Assembly (NCBI RefSeq): GCF_014842025.1
Contig: NZ_JACYUY010000040.1
Coordinates: 1 to 39,041, forward strand
Direction of reading: 5' to 3'
Origin: Massilia sp. CFBP 13721
GTDB taxonomy: Bacteria > Pseudomonadota > Gammaproteobacteria > Burkholderiales > Burkholderiaceae_D
DNA: 39,041 bases
The position numbers were made by a program, and so were the translations under genes. How positions within the stretch are numbered: position 1 is the first letter of the stretch; each line of letters opens with the position of its first letter. Of the stretch, positions 1 to 8,979 are shown one piece after another. The notes beneath the pieces were generated by a model. That model did no database searches. It was not told the origin of the DNA and saw only the letters and a list, made by a program, of their open reading frames with translations.

Positions 1-67
1 ACGCGATCTACAGATAATAGTGCCACGCTATTGCAGTTGCACTAAGGAAGCGCACCTTTAAAGGACT

Positions 68-202
68 GGCACTTGTGCCCACGCGGTACCACGCTTGCAT
101 GTCGAAACGTCTCGCGCTGGCCGCAACATCTGCGCACGATGTCGTTCGCATGCGTTGGGGTGTGCAGGCGCACGACCGCGTGGGCACGAGTGCCCACCCT
201 AC
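68..202. repeat. Inverted-repeat element, GTAGGGTGGGC family, copy 1
   Basis: GTGCCCACGCGGT at 75-87 is matched exactly in reverse complement by ACCGCGTGGGCAC at 175-187. The right arm continues into GTGCCCACCCTAC (190-202), so it folds on itself as GTGGGCAC-ga-GTGCCCAC. The left arm also folds weakly (GGCAC-tt-GTGCC, 68-79) and lacks the GTAGGGT end, so it looks degraded. The same design recurs at 10528-10671. The element lies just downstream of the tyrosinase gene and is the only structure seen in the first 237 bases. Confidence 0.65.
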
Positions 203-237
203 GGTGCGCCACTGCCGCGTGAACGAAGTTGCACCCC

Positions 238-1944
238 TCAATACACCTCGATGTTTACGGCCACCAGCTCGACCGCGCCGCCCTCCCCCATCCCGTGATG
301 CCCCATCGCCGTATGCATCGGCACCACGCGTACCCGTATGCTGCCGTCGGCGTCGCTGCGCCCGCTGGCGCCGGATGCGCCCAGTTTTTCGCCCAGCGGC
401 AGGGCAAAGGTCAGCGCGCCGCCGTGGCGGTGGTGGCCGAACATGACGATGGTGCCGAGGTAGAACGGACTTTTCGCATCGACCGTGGACAGGTCGTCGG
501 GGCCGTTCAGCACCACCACGAAGGGGTCGTGCGCCATGTCCGTAAAATTGAGGGTGATGTTGGCGACCAGCGTCACTCCCGAGGACACCGCCGCCTCGAT
601 CGTCGCCGCGGGCACCGGCACCGCGGCGCTGGCCACCTTGCCGCCGCCCGTCTCGCGCTCTAGCACACGCCCCGTGAACACGCGCGGTCCGGCCGGCCGT
701 GCGCGCGGCCGTGTGTCGGTGCGCGGCACCACCTCTTCGCCGGAACCGGGCTCGTAGTCGTAGCGGAAGGCCGCCATCGACGCGTACGCGCCGGCCGTGG
801 TCGCCTTCACCGGCGCGCCCTGGCGGTCGACGAAGAACAGCAGCGGTTCGCGCGCCCAGCGGTAGTAATCGGTGGCTTTCTCTTGCGCCGATTTCTGGTC
901 GTCCGGCAAGTCCGTGCGCAGTTCGACGCCGGCCGGCAAGGTCGGCAGCCCGAGGCGCTTTTGCTTGCGTTCCCACACGTCCCACAGGCGGTCCATGTTG
1001 GCGTGGTGCAGGAAAAAGATCGGGTCGACCGGCGACAGCATGTCGGTCATGAAGCCCTGCGCCTCGACGAAATTGCAGTCGCGCGAGCCGACGCAGCGGT
1101 GCACCGAATTGTGCGGCTTCGCTTCCAGGATGCCGAAGCCGGCCGAGGTGGCGTGGTTCGAACTCTTCGGGCTGGCGAAGGTCGGATAATCTGGCGCGGC
1201 CAGCGCCGCGCGAATGGTGGCGGACGAGACCGATTCGACCGTGGCGGCGTTGAACTCGGGCCGCTCGCGCCGGATTCCGCGCGCGCCGGGCTGCTCGTAG
1301 AACAGGCGGCCGGACGGGTCGGTGAGAATGTCGAACATCAGGTCCTGTTCAAAGCGCACGCCGCGCCCGAGCAACTGGCCGAATTGCGAATTGCGGCTGA
1401 AGACGCCGTTCGGCGAGGTCCAGTAACCGGCATTCGCGACGGCCGCGCGCAGGCGGTTGTCGAAGTCGCCGGCGGTGGCGATGTAGGCGCTGTGATTCGG
1501 GTTGAGCACGTCGTCGAACATGCCGTCCGGCACCTTCTGCTCGGCGGTCCAGTCCCAGTACGGCAGCGCAAACTGCGGGAAGCCGCTCAGCTCGCGGCAT
1601 ATCTGCTCGAACCAGCCGAGGTAGCCGCGGTGCCAGGGCAGGAACCACCAGTTGCCGTGCGGGCAGTCGAGCGTGTGGATGATGGCATGCCGGTACCAGT
1701 TGCGCGGATCTTCCGGCGGCAGCGCCAGCATCGCGCGCACCGCCTTGGCGTAGAACTTGAGCATTTGCTTGCCTGCGGGGCCCGATGCATTCGGCCGGCG
1801 ATAGGTGCGCCCGGGCGGGCCGAGCGGGAGCGCTGGCGCTGCCGCCAAGCCAAGCGACACCGCGCCCGCGGCGAGCGCGGCGCCGGTGAGTTTCAAGGTG
1901 GTGCGGCGTGAAGGATTAAAGGCAGGAAAAGGATTTTTTATCAT
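238..1944 (-). CDS. Tat-exported tyrosinase / polyphenol oxidase family protein
   Basis: Type-3 dinuclear copper oxidase of 568 residues, expected to oxidise phenols to quinones outside the cytoplasm. I chose the ATG at 1944 because GGAG lies just upstream and because it places a twin-arginine signal (SRRTTLKL, about residues 12-19) at the N terminus. A longer reading from 1986 is possible. The CuA site is H90, H96 and H105 (the last in PWHRGY). The CuB site is H278 and H282 (HNSVH) plus the HHANMDRLW motif at 313-321. C94 sits two residues before H96, where a Cys-His thioether could form, but this is unproven. The C-terminal part (about 370-568) resembles the DWL and KFDV domains of plant polyphenol oxidases rather than the short Streptomyces tyrosinases. 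No caddie-type partner gene is adjacent. The family is secure; the substrate is unknown. Confidence 0.9.
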   Translation of the reverse strand: MIKNPFPAFNPSRRTTLKLTGAALAAGAVSLGLAAAPALPLGPPGRTYRRPNASGPAGKQMLKFYAKAVRAMLALPPEDPRNWYRHAIIHTLDCPHGNWWFLPWHRGYLGWFEQICRELSGFPQFALPYWDWTAEQKVPDGMFDDVLNPNHSAYIATAGDFDNRLRAAVANAGYWTSPNGVFSRNSQFGQLLGRGVRFEQDLMFDILTDPSGRLFYEQPGARGIRRERPEFNAATVESVSSATIRAALAAPDYPTFASPKSSNHATSAGFGILEAKPHNSVHRCVGSRDCNFVEAQGFMTDMLSPVDPIFFLHHANMDRLWDVWERKQKRLGLPTLPAGVELRTDLPDDQKSAQEKATDYYRWAREPLLFFVDRQGAPVKATTAGAYASMAAFRYDYEPGSGEEVVPRTDTRPRARPAGPRVFTGRVLERETGGGKVASAAVPVPAATIEAAVSSGVTLVANITLNFTDMAHDPFVVVLNGPDDLSTVDAKSPFYLGTIVMFGHHRHGGALTFALPLGEKLGASGASGRSDADGSIRVRVVPMHTAMGHHGMGEGGAVELVAVNIEVY

Positions 1945-2094
1945 GGAAGACTCCAATGATTGCCTGCCTGTGCCCGAAGTAGGCACGATGCGGCTGGCAT
2001 ATGTCCCAAGCCTAGCTCGTCCTTACATGACATCCATGGGCGCACCGCAAAGGTGCACGCTTCAGCCGCGCAGCGGATGCCCGGATGTTTTCAG

Positions 2095-2126
2095 CAGAAA
2101 AGAAAACGGCCGCGATGGCGGCCGTT
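2095..2126 (-). terminator. Rho-independent terminator after the TonB-like gene
   Basis: On the minus strand a perfect 9-bp stem AACGGCCGC / GCGGCCGTT with a 4-base loop (stem arms 2105-2113 and 2118-2126) is followed by TTTTCTTTTC. It starts about 20 bases after the stop of the gene at 2147-3073 and separates it from the tyrosinase gene. Confidence 0.75.
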
Positions 2127-2146
2127 GGCGATGCGGTGAAGAATGT

Positions 2147-3073
2147 TCAACGTGCCGGCGGCCTGTACTCCGGGAACATTTCCTTCATCAAGAAGGCTTG
2201 CAACTCCGCCGTGTCGCGCGGCCGCGCGCTCATCGTGATGACCTTGCCCAGGCGGTGCGAATCCCATTCGAAGTCGCCGGTCTTTTCGCGGCGGATCAGC
2301 TCGATCATCTTCTTGACCACGGCGGTCTCGACGTCCGGTTCGTTGCCCTGCTCCACCGTGACCGAGGTCAGCCAGCGGCGCTTGAAATTCGGATTCCAGC
2401 CGCGGAATTTCAGGTCCATGCTGTGGAAGGTCTTGTTCGAGATCGAGAACACGCCGCCGCTTTCGTTGGCATCGTCCTGGCCGCGTTTGTTGATCGCGGC
2501 GATGTTCGCCAGCGCATTGCGGGTGCCGCGTGCCGATTCGCTTTCCTCGGTGGACGTGCTGGGGTCGGTGGCGCCACGGGCCGCGCGGCGCTTGGCGATG
2601 TATTCCGCCATGTCCATCTCGGGCGGGATTTCCTCGCGCTTGGTTTCCGGCTTCGGTTCCTCTTTGGCGACCTCGACCGGCTTCTCGTCGGGGATGGTAA
2701 TGGTGTCGGGCAAGCGCTCGACGCGCGGACGCGCCGGCGCCGTGCGCGGCGTGTTCGGTTTGGTCGGGGTGCGTGTTGCCGACTTTTGCGGCGGCGGCTG
2801 TGCCGGTTTCGCCAGCGGCGCTACGTAGACGACTTCGCCGCCATCGGGCGGGCGCGCCTTTTTTTCGGGCCGTTCCGGCTGATAGAAATACAGCGCGACC
2901 AGCAGCAGGTGCAGCAGCACCGTGACGGCCAGGCCGGTGCGGTTGGTACGCCGATCGCCATAATAGGGCACGACACGATCAGGCAGGGGTTGCCCGCAAT
3001 GTGCGCAGACATCGCTGGTGTTCGTGCAGGTATGGGGATCGTCACGCAAGTTCAATAGCACTTCCTGGTTCAA
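2147..3073 (-). CDS. Membrane-anchored TonB-like proline-rich protein with short N-terminal Cys motif
   Basis: No named family recognised. The N terminus has C16, C23 and C26 (CAHC), possibly a small metal-binding knuckle. One hydrophobic segment follows (about 47-65, AVTVLLHLLLVALYFY), then a long Pro/Lys/Arg/Glu-rich stretch (about 66-160), as in the periplasm-spanning region of TonB. A compact C-terminal domain (about 205-308) contains several Trp residues. The architecture suggests one membrane pass with the bulk in the periplasm. The C-terminal domain is not an obvious TonB_C domain and no ExbB/ExbD genes are adjacent, so a TonB role is only a guess. The start is uncertain: 3073 is TTG with little Shine-Dalgarno support, and an in-frame TTG at 3055 has AGGA about 7 bases upstream. 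A terminator follows the gene. Confidence 0.65.
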   Translation of the reverse strand: MNQEVLLNLRDDPHTCTNTSDVCAHCGQPLPDRVVPYYGDRRTNRTGLAVTVLLHLLLVALYFYQPERPEKKARPPDGGEVVYVAPLAKPAQPPPQKSATRTPTKPNTPRTAPARPRVERLPDTITIPDEKPVEVAKEEPKPETKREEIPPEMDMAEYIAKRRAARGATDPSTSTEESESARGTRNALANIAAINKRGQDDANESGGVFSISNKTFHSMDLKFRGWNPNFKRRWLTSVTVEQGNEPDVETAVVKKMIELIRREKTGDFEWDSHRLGKVITMSARPRDTAELQAFLMKEMFPEYRPPAR

Positions 3074-3184
3074 GGTCGGCGAAAGGCTGCCAGTGCGGAA
3101 GTCTACCCGGTTTAGATAGTCCTCGCACGGCTGCGTTTCACCGAGCTTACAGGCTTGCCATCCTGATGGATGTTACAACTTGTT

Positions 3185-6100
3185 TCAGGCGGCGCGCGAT
3201 GGATGTTTCACTGCCGCCTGCGGCGCGTGGTGCGAAGTTGGCTGTGATTCGGGCGCCGCGTGACCGGCTTCCGCCGCGGCCACGTCGTCGTCCGTCATCG
3301 GGCCGGTGCCGCTGTACTTGTCGAGGTACAGGTAGATGACCGGGGTGATGTAGAGCGTGATCACCTGCGAGAAGATCAGGCCGCCCACCACGGCCAGGCC
3401 CAGCGGCTGGCGCAGTTCGGCGCCGGCGCCGATGCCAAGCGCGATCGGCAGCGCGCCCATCATCGCCGCCAGCGTCGTCATCAGGATCGGACGGAAGCGC
3501 AGGATACAGGCTTCGCGGATCGCTTCCTCCGGCTTCATGCCGGCATTCCTCTGGGCGTCGAGCGCGAAGTCGATCATCATGATGGCGTTCTTTTTCACGA
3601 TACCGATCAGCATCAGGATACCGATCATCGCGATCAGGGTCAGGTCCATGTCGAAGATCCACAACGTCAGCAGCGCTCCCACCGCCGCCGACGGCAGGCC
3701 GGCGAGAATTGTCAACGGGTGGATATAGCTCTCGTACAGCACGCCGAGCAGCACATAGATGACGCCGATCGCGGTGATGATCAGGATCAGCTGGCTCGAC
3801 TGGGTGTCCTGGAACACCGCGGCGTCGCCGCCATACTGCGTGATGACCGAGGCCGGCAGCTTCATGTCGCGGCCCATCTGTTCGATCGCGGTGGTGGCGT
3901 CGCCCAGCGGCACGTTCGGCGCCAGGTTGAATGCCAGCGTGATCGCCTGCAATTGCCCCTGGTGGTTGATGGCGATCGGACCGACGGTGCGGCGCACGTT
4001 CGCGAAACTCGACAATTTCACCAGTTCGCCCGATTTCGCGCGCACCGACACTTTCGACAGCGCATCGTCGTAATAGCGGTCGGCCTCGGCCGCTTCCAGG
4101 ATCACGTAATAGCTGGCCGCGCTCGAATAGATGGTCGAGACCTGGCGCTCGCCGAAGGTGGCGTACAGCACGGTGCGTACGCTGGCCATGTCGACGCCCA
4201 GCAGCGCCGCCTTGTCGCGGTCGATGTCGAGCGTGGCCTGCAGGCCACGGTTCTGCGAGTCGCTGGTGACGTCGCGGAAGATCGGGTTGGCGCGCATGCG
4301 CTCGAGGAACTGGTCGGCCCAGCCGCCGATCTCTCCGCCGGAGACGCTCTGCAGCGAATACTGGTAGCGGCTCTTGCTCGGACGCCCGCCCAGCTGCAGG
4401 TTCTGCACCGGCGCCATGTAGACCTGCACGCCGGCGATGTTGCGCGTGGCCTTGCGCAGTTCGTCGAGCACCATCGGCATCGCCGGACGCTCCGAGCGCG
4501 GCACCAGCACCAGGAACATGCGCCCGGTATTGCCGCCGCCGGTGAACGAGGTCACGTCCTGCACGTGCTTGTTGGCGCTCATGATGTCGACCACCTTGCC
4601 CTGCAATTCCATCAGCTTGGCCGACGAGGTGTCCTCGGCCGCCTCTACCGTGACGCGCAACTGGCCTAGGTCTTCCTCGGGGAAGAAGCCCTTCGGCATG
4701 GTCGAATACAGCACGGCCGTCAACACCAGGGTGCCGAAGGCCATCATCAGCACCAGGAAGCGGTGGCGCAGCGCGCGGTCCAGACTGCGCGCGTAGCCGT
4801 TGCGCACGCTGGTGAACATCGCTTCGAAGCGGCGGCCGATCCACGACATTTCGTGTGGCTCGACGTGCCCACCGCCCTTGATCAGGCGCGAGCACAGCAT
4901 CGGCACCAGGGTCAGCGACACCGCCGCCGATACCAGCACCGCCAGGCCGACCACCACCGCGAATTCGCGGAACAGCAAGCCGATCACGCCCGGCATGAAG
5001 AAGATCGGAATGAACACGGCCACCAGCGAAATCGAGATCGAAATAATGGTAAAACCCATCTCGCGCGAACCGACCAGCGCCGCATGGAAAGGTTTTTTAC
5101 CCAGCTCCATGTGCCGGACGATATTTTCCAGCACCACGATGGCATCGTCGACCACCAGGCCGACCGCCAGCGTAATGCCGAGCAGCGAAATATTGTCCAG
5201 GCTATAGCCGAAGGCGTACAGCAGCGACAGCGCGCCCAGCAGCGAAATCGGCACGGTGACGGCCGGGATCAGGGTGGCGGTGAGGCGGTGCAGGAACAGG
5301 AAGATCACCAGGATGACCAGCACGACGGTGCCGGCCAGGGTCAGATTCACGTCGTGGATCGCTTCGCGGATCGAGATCGAGCGGTCGTTGACCAGGTGAA
5401 TCTTGATCGAGCCCGGCAGCTGGGATTCGAATTTCGGCAACAGCGCGCGCACCGAGTCGACCACCTGCACGGTGTTCGCGTTCGGCTGGCGCTGCACCAT
5501 CAGCACGATCGAGCGCTCGCCATTCAGGCTGCCCGCGGCTTTCACCGACTGGTAGCTGTCTTCGACATTCGCCACGTCCTGCAGGCGCACCGGCAAGCCG
5601 TCGCGGGTGGCGACGATCAGCTTGGCGAAATCGGCCGCGCGCATCAGCTGGGCGCCGCCCTGGATGGTCAACGTCTGGGCCGGGCCGTCGAGCACGCCCA
5701 GCGGCGCGTTCGAGTTGGCCGCGCGCAGGGCGGTTGCCAGCTCATCCATCGAAATATTGCGCGCGTTCATCAGGTCGGAACGGGCGCGCACGCGCACGGC
5801 GAAGCGCTTGCCGCCATTCACCGTCACCTGGGCGATGCCCGGCAGGGTCGAGATGGCCGGCGAAACCATGTTCTCGGCGTAATCGTTCAGCTCCGACAAG
5901 TTCATCGACGGCGAGGTCATGTGCATGAACAGGACCGGGGCGTCGGCCGGATTGATCTTGCGGTAGGACGGCAAGTCGGTCATTTCCAGCGGCAACTGGC
6001 GCTGCGCGGCCAGCAGCGCCGCCTGGACGTCCACGGCCGCCTTGTCGACGTCGATCTCGGTGGCGAATTCCAGCGTCAGCGAGGTGTTGCCCTGGGTGCT

Positions 6101-6349
6101 GGTGGAAGTGATGAGCTTGATGCCGGCGATGGTCGAGAACTGCTTCTCGAGCGGCAGCGCCACCGACGACGCCATCGTCTCCGGGCTGGCGCCCGGCAGG
6201 TTGGCGTTGACGTTGATGACCGGGGTGTTATAGCTGGGGAGCGCTGCGACCGGGATGTGCATGTAGGCGAGGATGCCGACCAGCACCAGGCTGATCGACA
6301 GCAGCACCACCATCACCGGGCGGCGGATACACAGTTCGGACAAATTCAT
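3185..6349 (-). CDS. RND multidrug efflux permease, MdtB/MdtC-like
   Basis: Inner-membrane proton antiporter of the AcrB/MdtBC (HAE1) type, 1054 residues, the usual size. The N terminus (NLSELCIRRPVMVVLLSISL) is the standard TM1 entry. Two large periplasmic halves alternate with TM clusters. The TM4 proton-relay segment GLVVDDAIVVLENI (about residues 400-413) carries the paired Asp residues, and a second helix cluster near the C terminus contains MIGILMLIGIVKKNAIMMIDFA. The start overlaps the stop of the adaptor gene by 4 bases (ATGA), which indicates translational coupling. Only one permease is encoded, whereas mdtABC has two. No outer-membrane factor lies in the window, so the pump must borrow a TolC/OprM-type channel encoded elsewhere. 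Substrates cannot be told from sequence. Confidence 0.93.
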   Translation of the reverse strand: MNLSELCIRRPVMVVLLSISLVLVGILAYMHIPVAALPSYNTPVINVNANLPGASPETMASSVALPLEKQFSTIAGIKLITSTSTQGNTSLTLEFATEIDVDKAAVDVQAALLAAQRQLPLEMTDLPSYRKINPADAPVLFMHMTSPSMNLSELNDYAENMVSPAISTLPGIAQVTVNGGKRFAVRVRARSDLMNARNISMDELATALRAANSNAPLGVLDGPAQTLTIQGGAQLMRAADFAKLIVATRDGLPVRLQDVANVEDSYQSVKAAGSLNGERSIVLMVQRQPNANTVQVVDSVRALLPKFESQLPGSIKIHLVNDRSISIREAIHDVNLTLAGTVVLVILVIFLFLHRLTATLIPAVTVPISLLGALSLLYAFGYSLDNISLLGITLAVGLVVDDAIVVLENIVRHMELGKKPFHAALVGSREMGFTIISISISLVAVFIPIFFMPGVIGLLFREFAVVVGLAVLVSAAVSLTLVPMLCSRLIKGGGHVEPHEMSWIGRRFEAMFTSVRNGYARSLDRALRHRFLVLMMAFGTLVLTAVLYSTMPKGFFPEEDLGQLRVTVEAAEDTSSAKLMELQGKVVDIMSANKHVQDVTSFTGGGNTGRMFLVLVPRSERPAMPMVLDELRKATRNIAGVQVYMAPVQNLQLGGRPSKSRYQYSLQSVSGGEIGGWADQFLERMRANPIFRDVTSDSQNRGLQATLDIDRDKAALLGVDMASVRTVLYATFGERQVSTIYSSAASYYVILEAAEADRYYDDALSKVSVRAKSGELVKLSSFANVRRTVGPIAINHQGQLQAITLAFNLAPNVPLGDATTAIEQMGRDMKLPASVITQYGGDAAVFQDTQSSQLILIITAIGVIYVLLGVLYESYIHPLTILAGLPSAAVGALLTLWIFDMDLTLIAMIGILMLIGIVKKNAIMMIDFALDAQRNAGMKPEEAIREACILRFRPILMTTLAAMMGALPIALGIGAGAELRQPLGLAVVGGLIFSQVITLYITPVIYLYLDKYSGTGPMTDDDVAAAEAGHAAPESQPTSHHAPQAAVKHPSRAA

Positions 6350-7536
6350 GCCGCTTTATCCTTTCCCGCGGTGGCGCCCTGCGTGGCACCCTGCGCGCCC
6401 TGCCCGGCTTGTGGCTTGGCGCCGGCGATGCGCACCTTGCCGCCCGGACGCAGGTTCTGCTTGCCCTCGGTAATCACCTGCTCGGTGCCGGCCAGACCGG
6501 TCACGGCGGCGTTCAGGCCGAACGCATGCTGGCGTGCAATCGGCACCAGGCGAGCGGTGCCGTCCTTTTCCATCACATAAACGAAGGTGCCCTGGGCGTT
6601 GATGATAATCGCGTTTTGCGGAATCACCACGGCATTCGGAATCGTGCGCACGGTCACGCGCGTGTTCACGTACTGGCCTGGCCACAGCAAGCCGTCGCCG
6701 TTGCCAAATTGCGCTTTGACGCGGATGGTGCCGCTGGTCGCGTCCACCGTGTTGTCGACGAACGACAATTCACCGGTGACCGGTTTCGCGTCGCCGCCGG
6801 TGGTCGCTTCCACCGCGACCTTGCCCTGGCGCTGGGCGGCCAGCAGCGCGCCCAGGCTCGATTCCGGCAGCGTGAACGCGACGTCGATCGGGTCGAGCTG
6901 GGTGACGGTGGTAAGCGAGGTGCTCGGTTGCACCAGGCTGCCCGGATAGACGTTGATGGCGCCGACGCGGCCCGCCATCGGTGCGCGGATGGTGGTGTAG
7001 CTGGCATTGACCTGGCTGGCGCGCACGGCGGCGCTGCTGGCGGCCAGGGCGGCGCGCGCGCCTTCGACCTGGCTGCGCAAGGTGTCCACCGCGCTTTGCG
7101 CCAGGAATTTCTGCGCCACCAGATCCTGGCTGCGTTTGTATTGACGCTCGAGGTCGGCCAGGCTCGCGCGGCCGCGCGCCACTTCCGCTTCGGCCTGCGC
7201 CACGCTGGCGCGGTCGCTGCGGTCGTCCAGCGAGAACATCAGCTGGCCTGCCTTGACGAACTGGCCTTCCTTGATGTGCACCTGGCGGATCGTGCTGGTC
7301 GTCTGCGGACGCAGGTCGACGGTGCGCTGCGGCGTGACGGTGCCGTTGGCGGCGACGTCGACGCCGACGTCCTGGCGCGTCGGCGCGACCACGTTGACGG
7401 TGGTTGGCGGCTGGGCGCCGCCCGGGCCGCCCGGGCCCTTGTCGGTCTGGGCTTCGGCGCCGCGGTTCATGTACCAGGCGCCGCCGGCGCCGAGGGCCAC
7501 GACAATGGCGGTCACTACGAGCGTATTCTTTTTCAT
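6346..7536 (-). CDS. RND efflux periplasmic adaptor, MdtA-like membrane-fusion protein
   Basis: Periplasmic adaptor of 396 residues linking the permease at 3185-6349 to an outer-membrane channel. It has an N-terminal signal or anchor helix (NTLVVTAIVVALGAGGAWYM), a Gly/Pro-rich linker, and the barrel-sandwich (lipoyl) half motif with GTVTPQRTVDLRPQ and IKEGQFVKAGQLMFSLD (about 65-105). An alpha-hairpin with Ala/Arg/Gln heptads (about 110-180) and the second lipoyl half with APMAGRVGAINVYPGSLV (about 185-205) follow. A Gly/Ala/Gln-rich tail ends the protein. It lies 84 bases after the histidine kinase gene on the same strand, so regulator, sensor, adaptor and pump could form one transcript. 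Family assignment is secure. Confidence 0.93.
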   Translation of the reverse strand: MKKNTLVVTAIVVALGAGGAWYMNRGAEAQTDKGPGGPGGAQPPTTVNVVAPTRQDVGVDVAANGTVTPQRTVDLRPQTTSTIRQVHIKEGQFVKAGQLMFSLDDRSDRASVAQAEAEVARGRASLADLERQYKRSQDLVAQKFLAQSAVDTLRSQVEGARAALAASSAAVRASQVNASYTTIRAPMAGRVGAINVYPGSLVQPSTSLTTVTQLDPIDVAFTLPESSLGALLAAQRQGKVAVEATTGGDAKPVTGELSFVDNTVDATSGTIRVKAQFGNGDGLLWPGQYVNTRVTVRTIPNAVVIPQNAIIINAQGTFVYVMEKDGTARLVPIARQHAFGLNAAVTGLAGTEQVITEGKQNLRPGGKVRIAGAKPQAGQGAQGATQGATAGKDKAA

Positions 7537-7620
7537 TCAAGTCCCTTGCCGCGCGTATCGGCGGCTTTATCAGTCAATATTCGAGTAAGACAATCAGTAT
7601 GACAGCCGCATGTGACAGTG

Positions 7621-8979
7621 TCATTTACCAGGATAGTATTCGGGCAGCATCAAGGTGACCTCGAGGCCGCCGTCGGGGTGGTTCGCCAGCGTGATGCTGC
7701 CGCCGTGCTGCTCGGCGATGTTGCGGGCAATCGTCAGGCCGAGGCCGGTGCCACCGGATTCGCGCGAGCGCGAGGTTTCGACGCGATAAAACGGATCGAA
7801 CACCCGGATCTGCTCGGCCGCCGGAATGCCGGGGCCGGCGTCGCGCACGCGGATGCGCGCGGCGCCGTTCACGCGGTCGACCGCCACCTGCGCCTGCTGG
7901 CCGTATTTCACGGCGTTGTCGATCAGGTTGCCCAGGCAGCGGCGCAGGTCGAGCGGACGGCCCAGCAGCGCCATGCCCGAGCGCCCGGCCAGCGTGACCG
8001 CCTGGCTGGCGTCGGCGGCGTCGTCGCACACGGAATCGAGCAGCGAATCGAGGTCGAGGCATTGCATGCTCTCGGTGGTGTCCATGCTGCGCGCCAGGTC
8101 GAGCCCTTCGCGCACCATCGCCTGCATCGCCGACAGGTCGCCGATCAGGCGTTCCTGCAGCTCGTTGTCCGCCACCTTTTCCAGGCGCAGGCGCATGCGC
8201 GTGAGCGGGGTCTGCAAGTCGTGGGTGATGGCGGCCAGCATCTGCGTGCGCTGGAAGATGTACTGGCGGATGCGTGCCTGCATGGCGTTGAAGGCGGCGC
8301 TGGCCTGGCGGATTTCGCTGGCGCCGGTAAGTTCGAGCGGCGCGCGGTTGATGTCGTGGCCGAGGTCTTGCGCCGCCTGCGCCAGCTGTTTCAGGGGACG
8401 CGTGGTCATGCGCGCGACCAGGTAGGCGAGGATGGCGATACTCAGGAAAAACAGGGCGATGACGGCGCGGTAGTCGGTCTCGACCGCGTACAGCGTGCGC
8501 GGCGGCAGTACCGACAGGTGCAGCTGCGCGCCGTCGCGCAGGCGCACATTCAAATTTTCGCAGGCGCCGCGCCATTCCGTGCTGAGCAGGCCATACAGCA
8601 GCGGCACGCGCGGCCGGTGGGCGCAGGCCGGCGGCGCGTCGGCCGCCGAGGAGATCGCGTATTGCTCGCCGAGGCGTTCGGACAAGGTCTTGGCGAAATT
8701 GGTCGACAGCGGCGCCAGCGGATGGCGTGGCCCCGCTTCGAGCTGCAGGCCGGGCCGGTTGGCCACGGCCAGGTAGGCGCGCCGCGCCGGGGCCGGCACG
8801 ATCTCGGTTGCCATGATGAGTTGCTCGGCGCGCTCCATCAGGGTCTGGTCGCGCTGGCGCTCGAGCACACGCTGGCGTTCGACGTCGGCCAGCCACTGGG
8901 TCAGCGCCGCCGACATCAAAATACCGAGGAGCAAAGTCGCAAAGACACGGCCCGTCATCGAGCCGAGGAAGGCTTTCAC
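7621..8979 (-). CDS. OmpR-partner sensor histidine kinase
   Basis: Membrane sensor kinase of 452 residues. TM1 is at about 9-28, followed by a periplasmic sensor of about 140 residues with two Cys, then TM2 at about 170-187. HAMP, a HisKA box (AITHDLQTPLTRMR, His near residue 250) and a HATPase domain follow. The HATPase has an N box NLIDNAVKYG, G1 DAGPGIP and G2 GGTGLGLTIARNI. The GTG at 8979 is preferred because it overlaps the regulator stop by 4 bases (GTGA) and has GGAG 8 bases upstream; an ATG at 8958 is the alternative. A longer open frame running to 9783 is only antisense-frame read-through across the regulator gene. It probably phosphorylates the adjacent response regulator and controls the pump downstream and the Spy-like gene opposite. 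Confidence 0.93.
   Translation of the reverse strand: MKAFLGSMTGRVFATLLLGILMSAALTQWLADVERQRVLERQRDQTLMERAEQLIMATEIVPAPARRAYLAVANRPGLQLEAGPRHPLAPLSTNFAKTLSERLGEQYAISSAADAPPACAHRPRVPLLYGLLSTEWRGACENLNVRLRDGAQLHLSVLPPRTLYAVETDYRAVIALFFLSIAILAYLVARMTTRPLKQLAQAAQDLGHDINRAPLELTGASEIRQASAAFNAMQARIRQYIFQRTQMLAAITHDLQTPLTRMRLRLEKVADNELQERLIGDLSAMQAMVREGLDLARSMDTTESMQCLDLDSLLDSVCDDAADASQAVTLAGRSGMALLGRPLDLRRCLGNLIDNAVKYGQQAQVAVDRVNGAARIRVRDAGPGIPAAEQIRVFDPFYRVETSRSRESGGTGLGLTIARNIAEQHGGSITLANHPDGGLEVTLMLPEYYPGK

Noticed and set aside
8..1911. Long open frames overlapping the tyrosinase gene on both strands
   Set aside because: They are Arg/Ala-rich, match no family, and lie under a clear tyrosinase; an effect of high GC.
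3260..6580. Plus-strand open frames of 469 and 605 codons opposite the RND permease
   Set aside because: Arg/His/Gln-rich low-complexity products opposite a well-defined permease.
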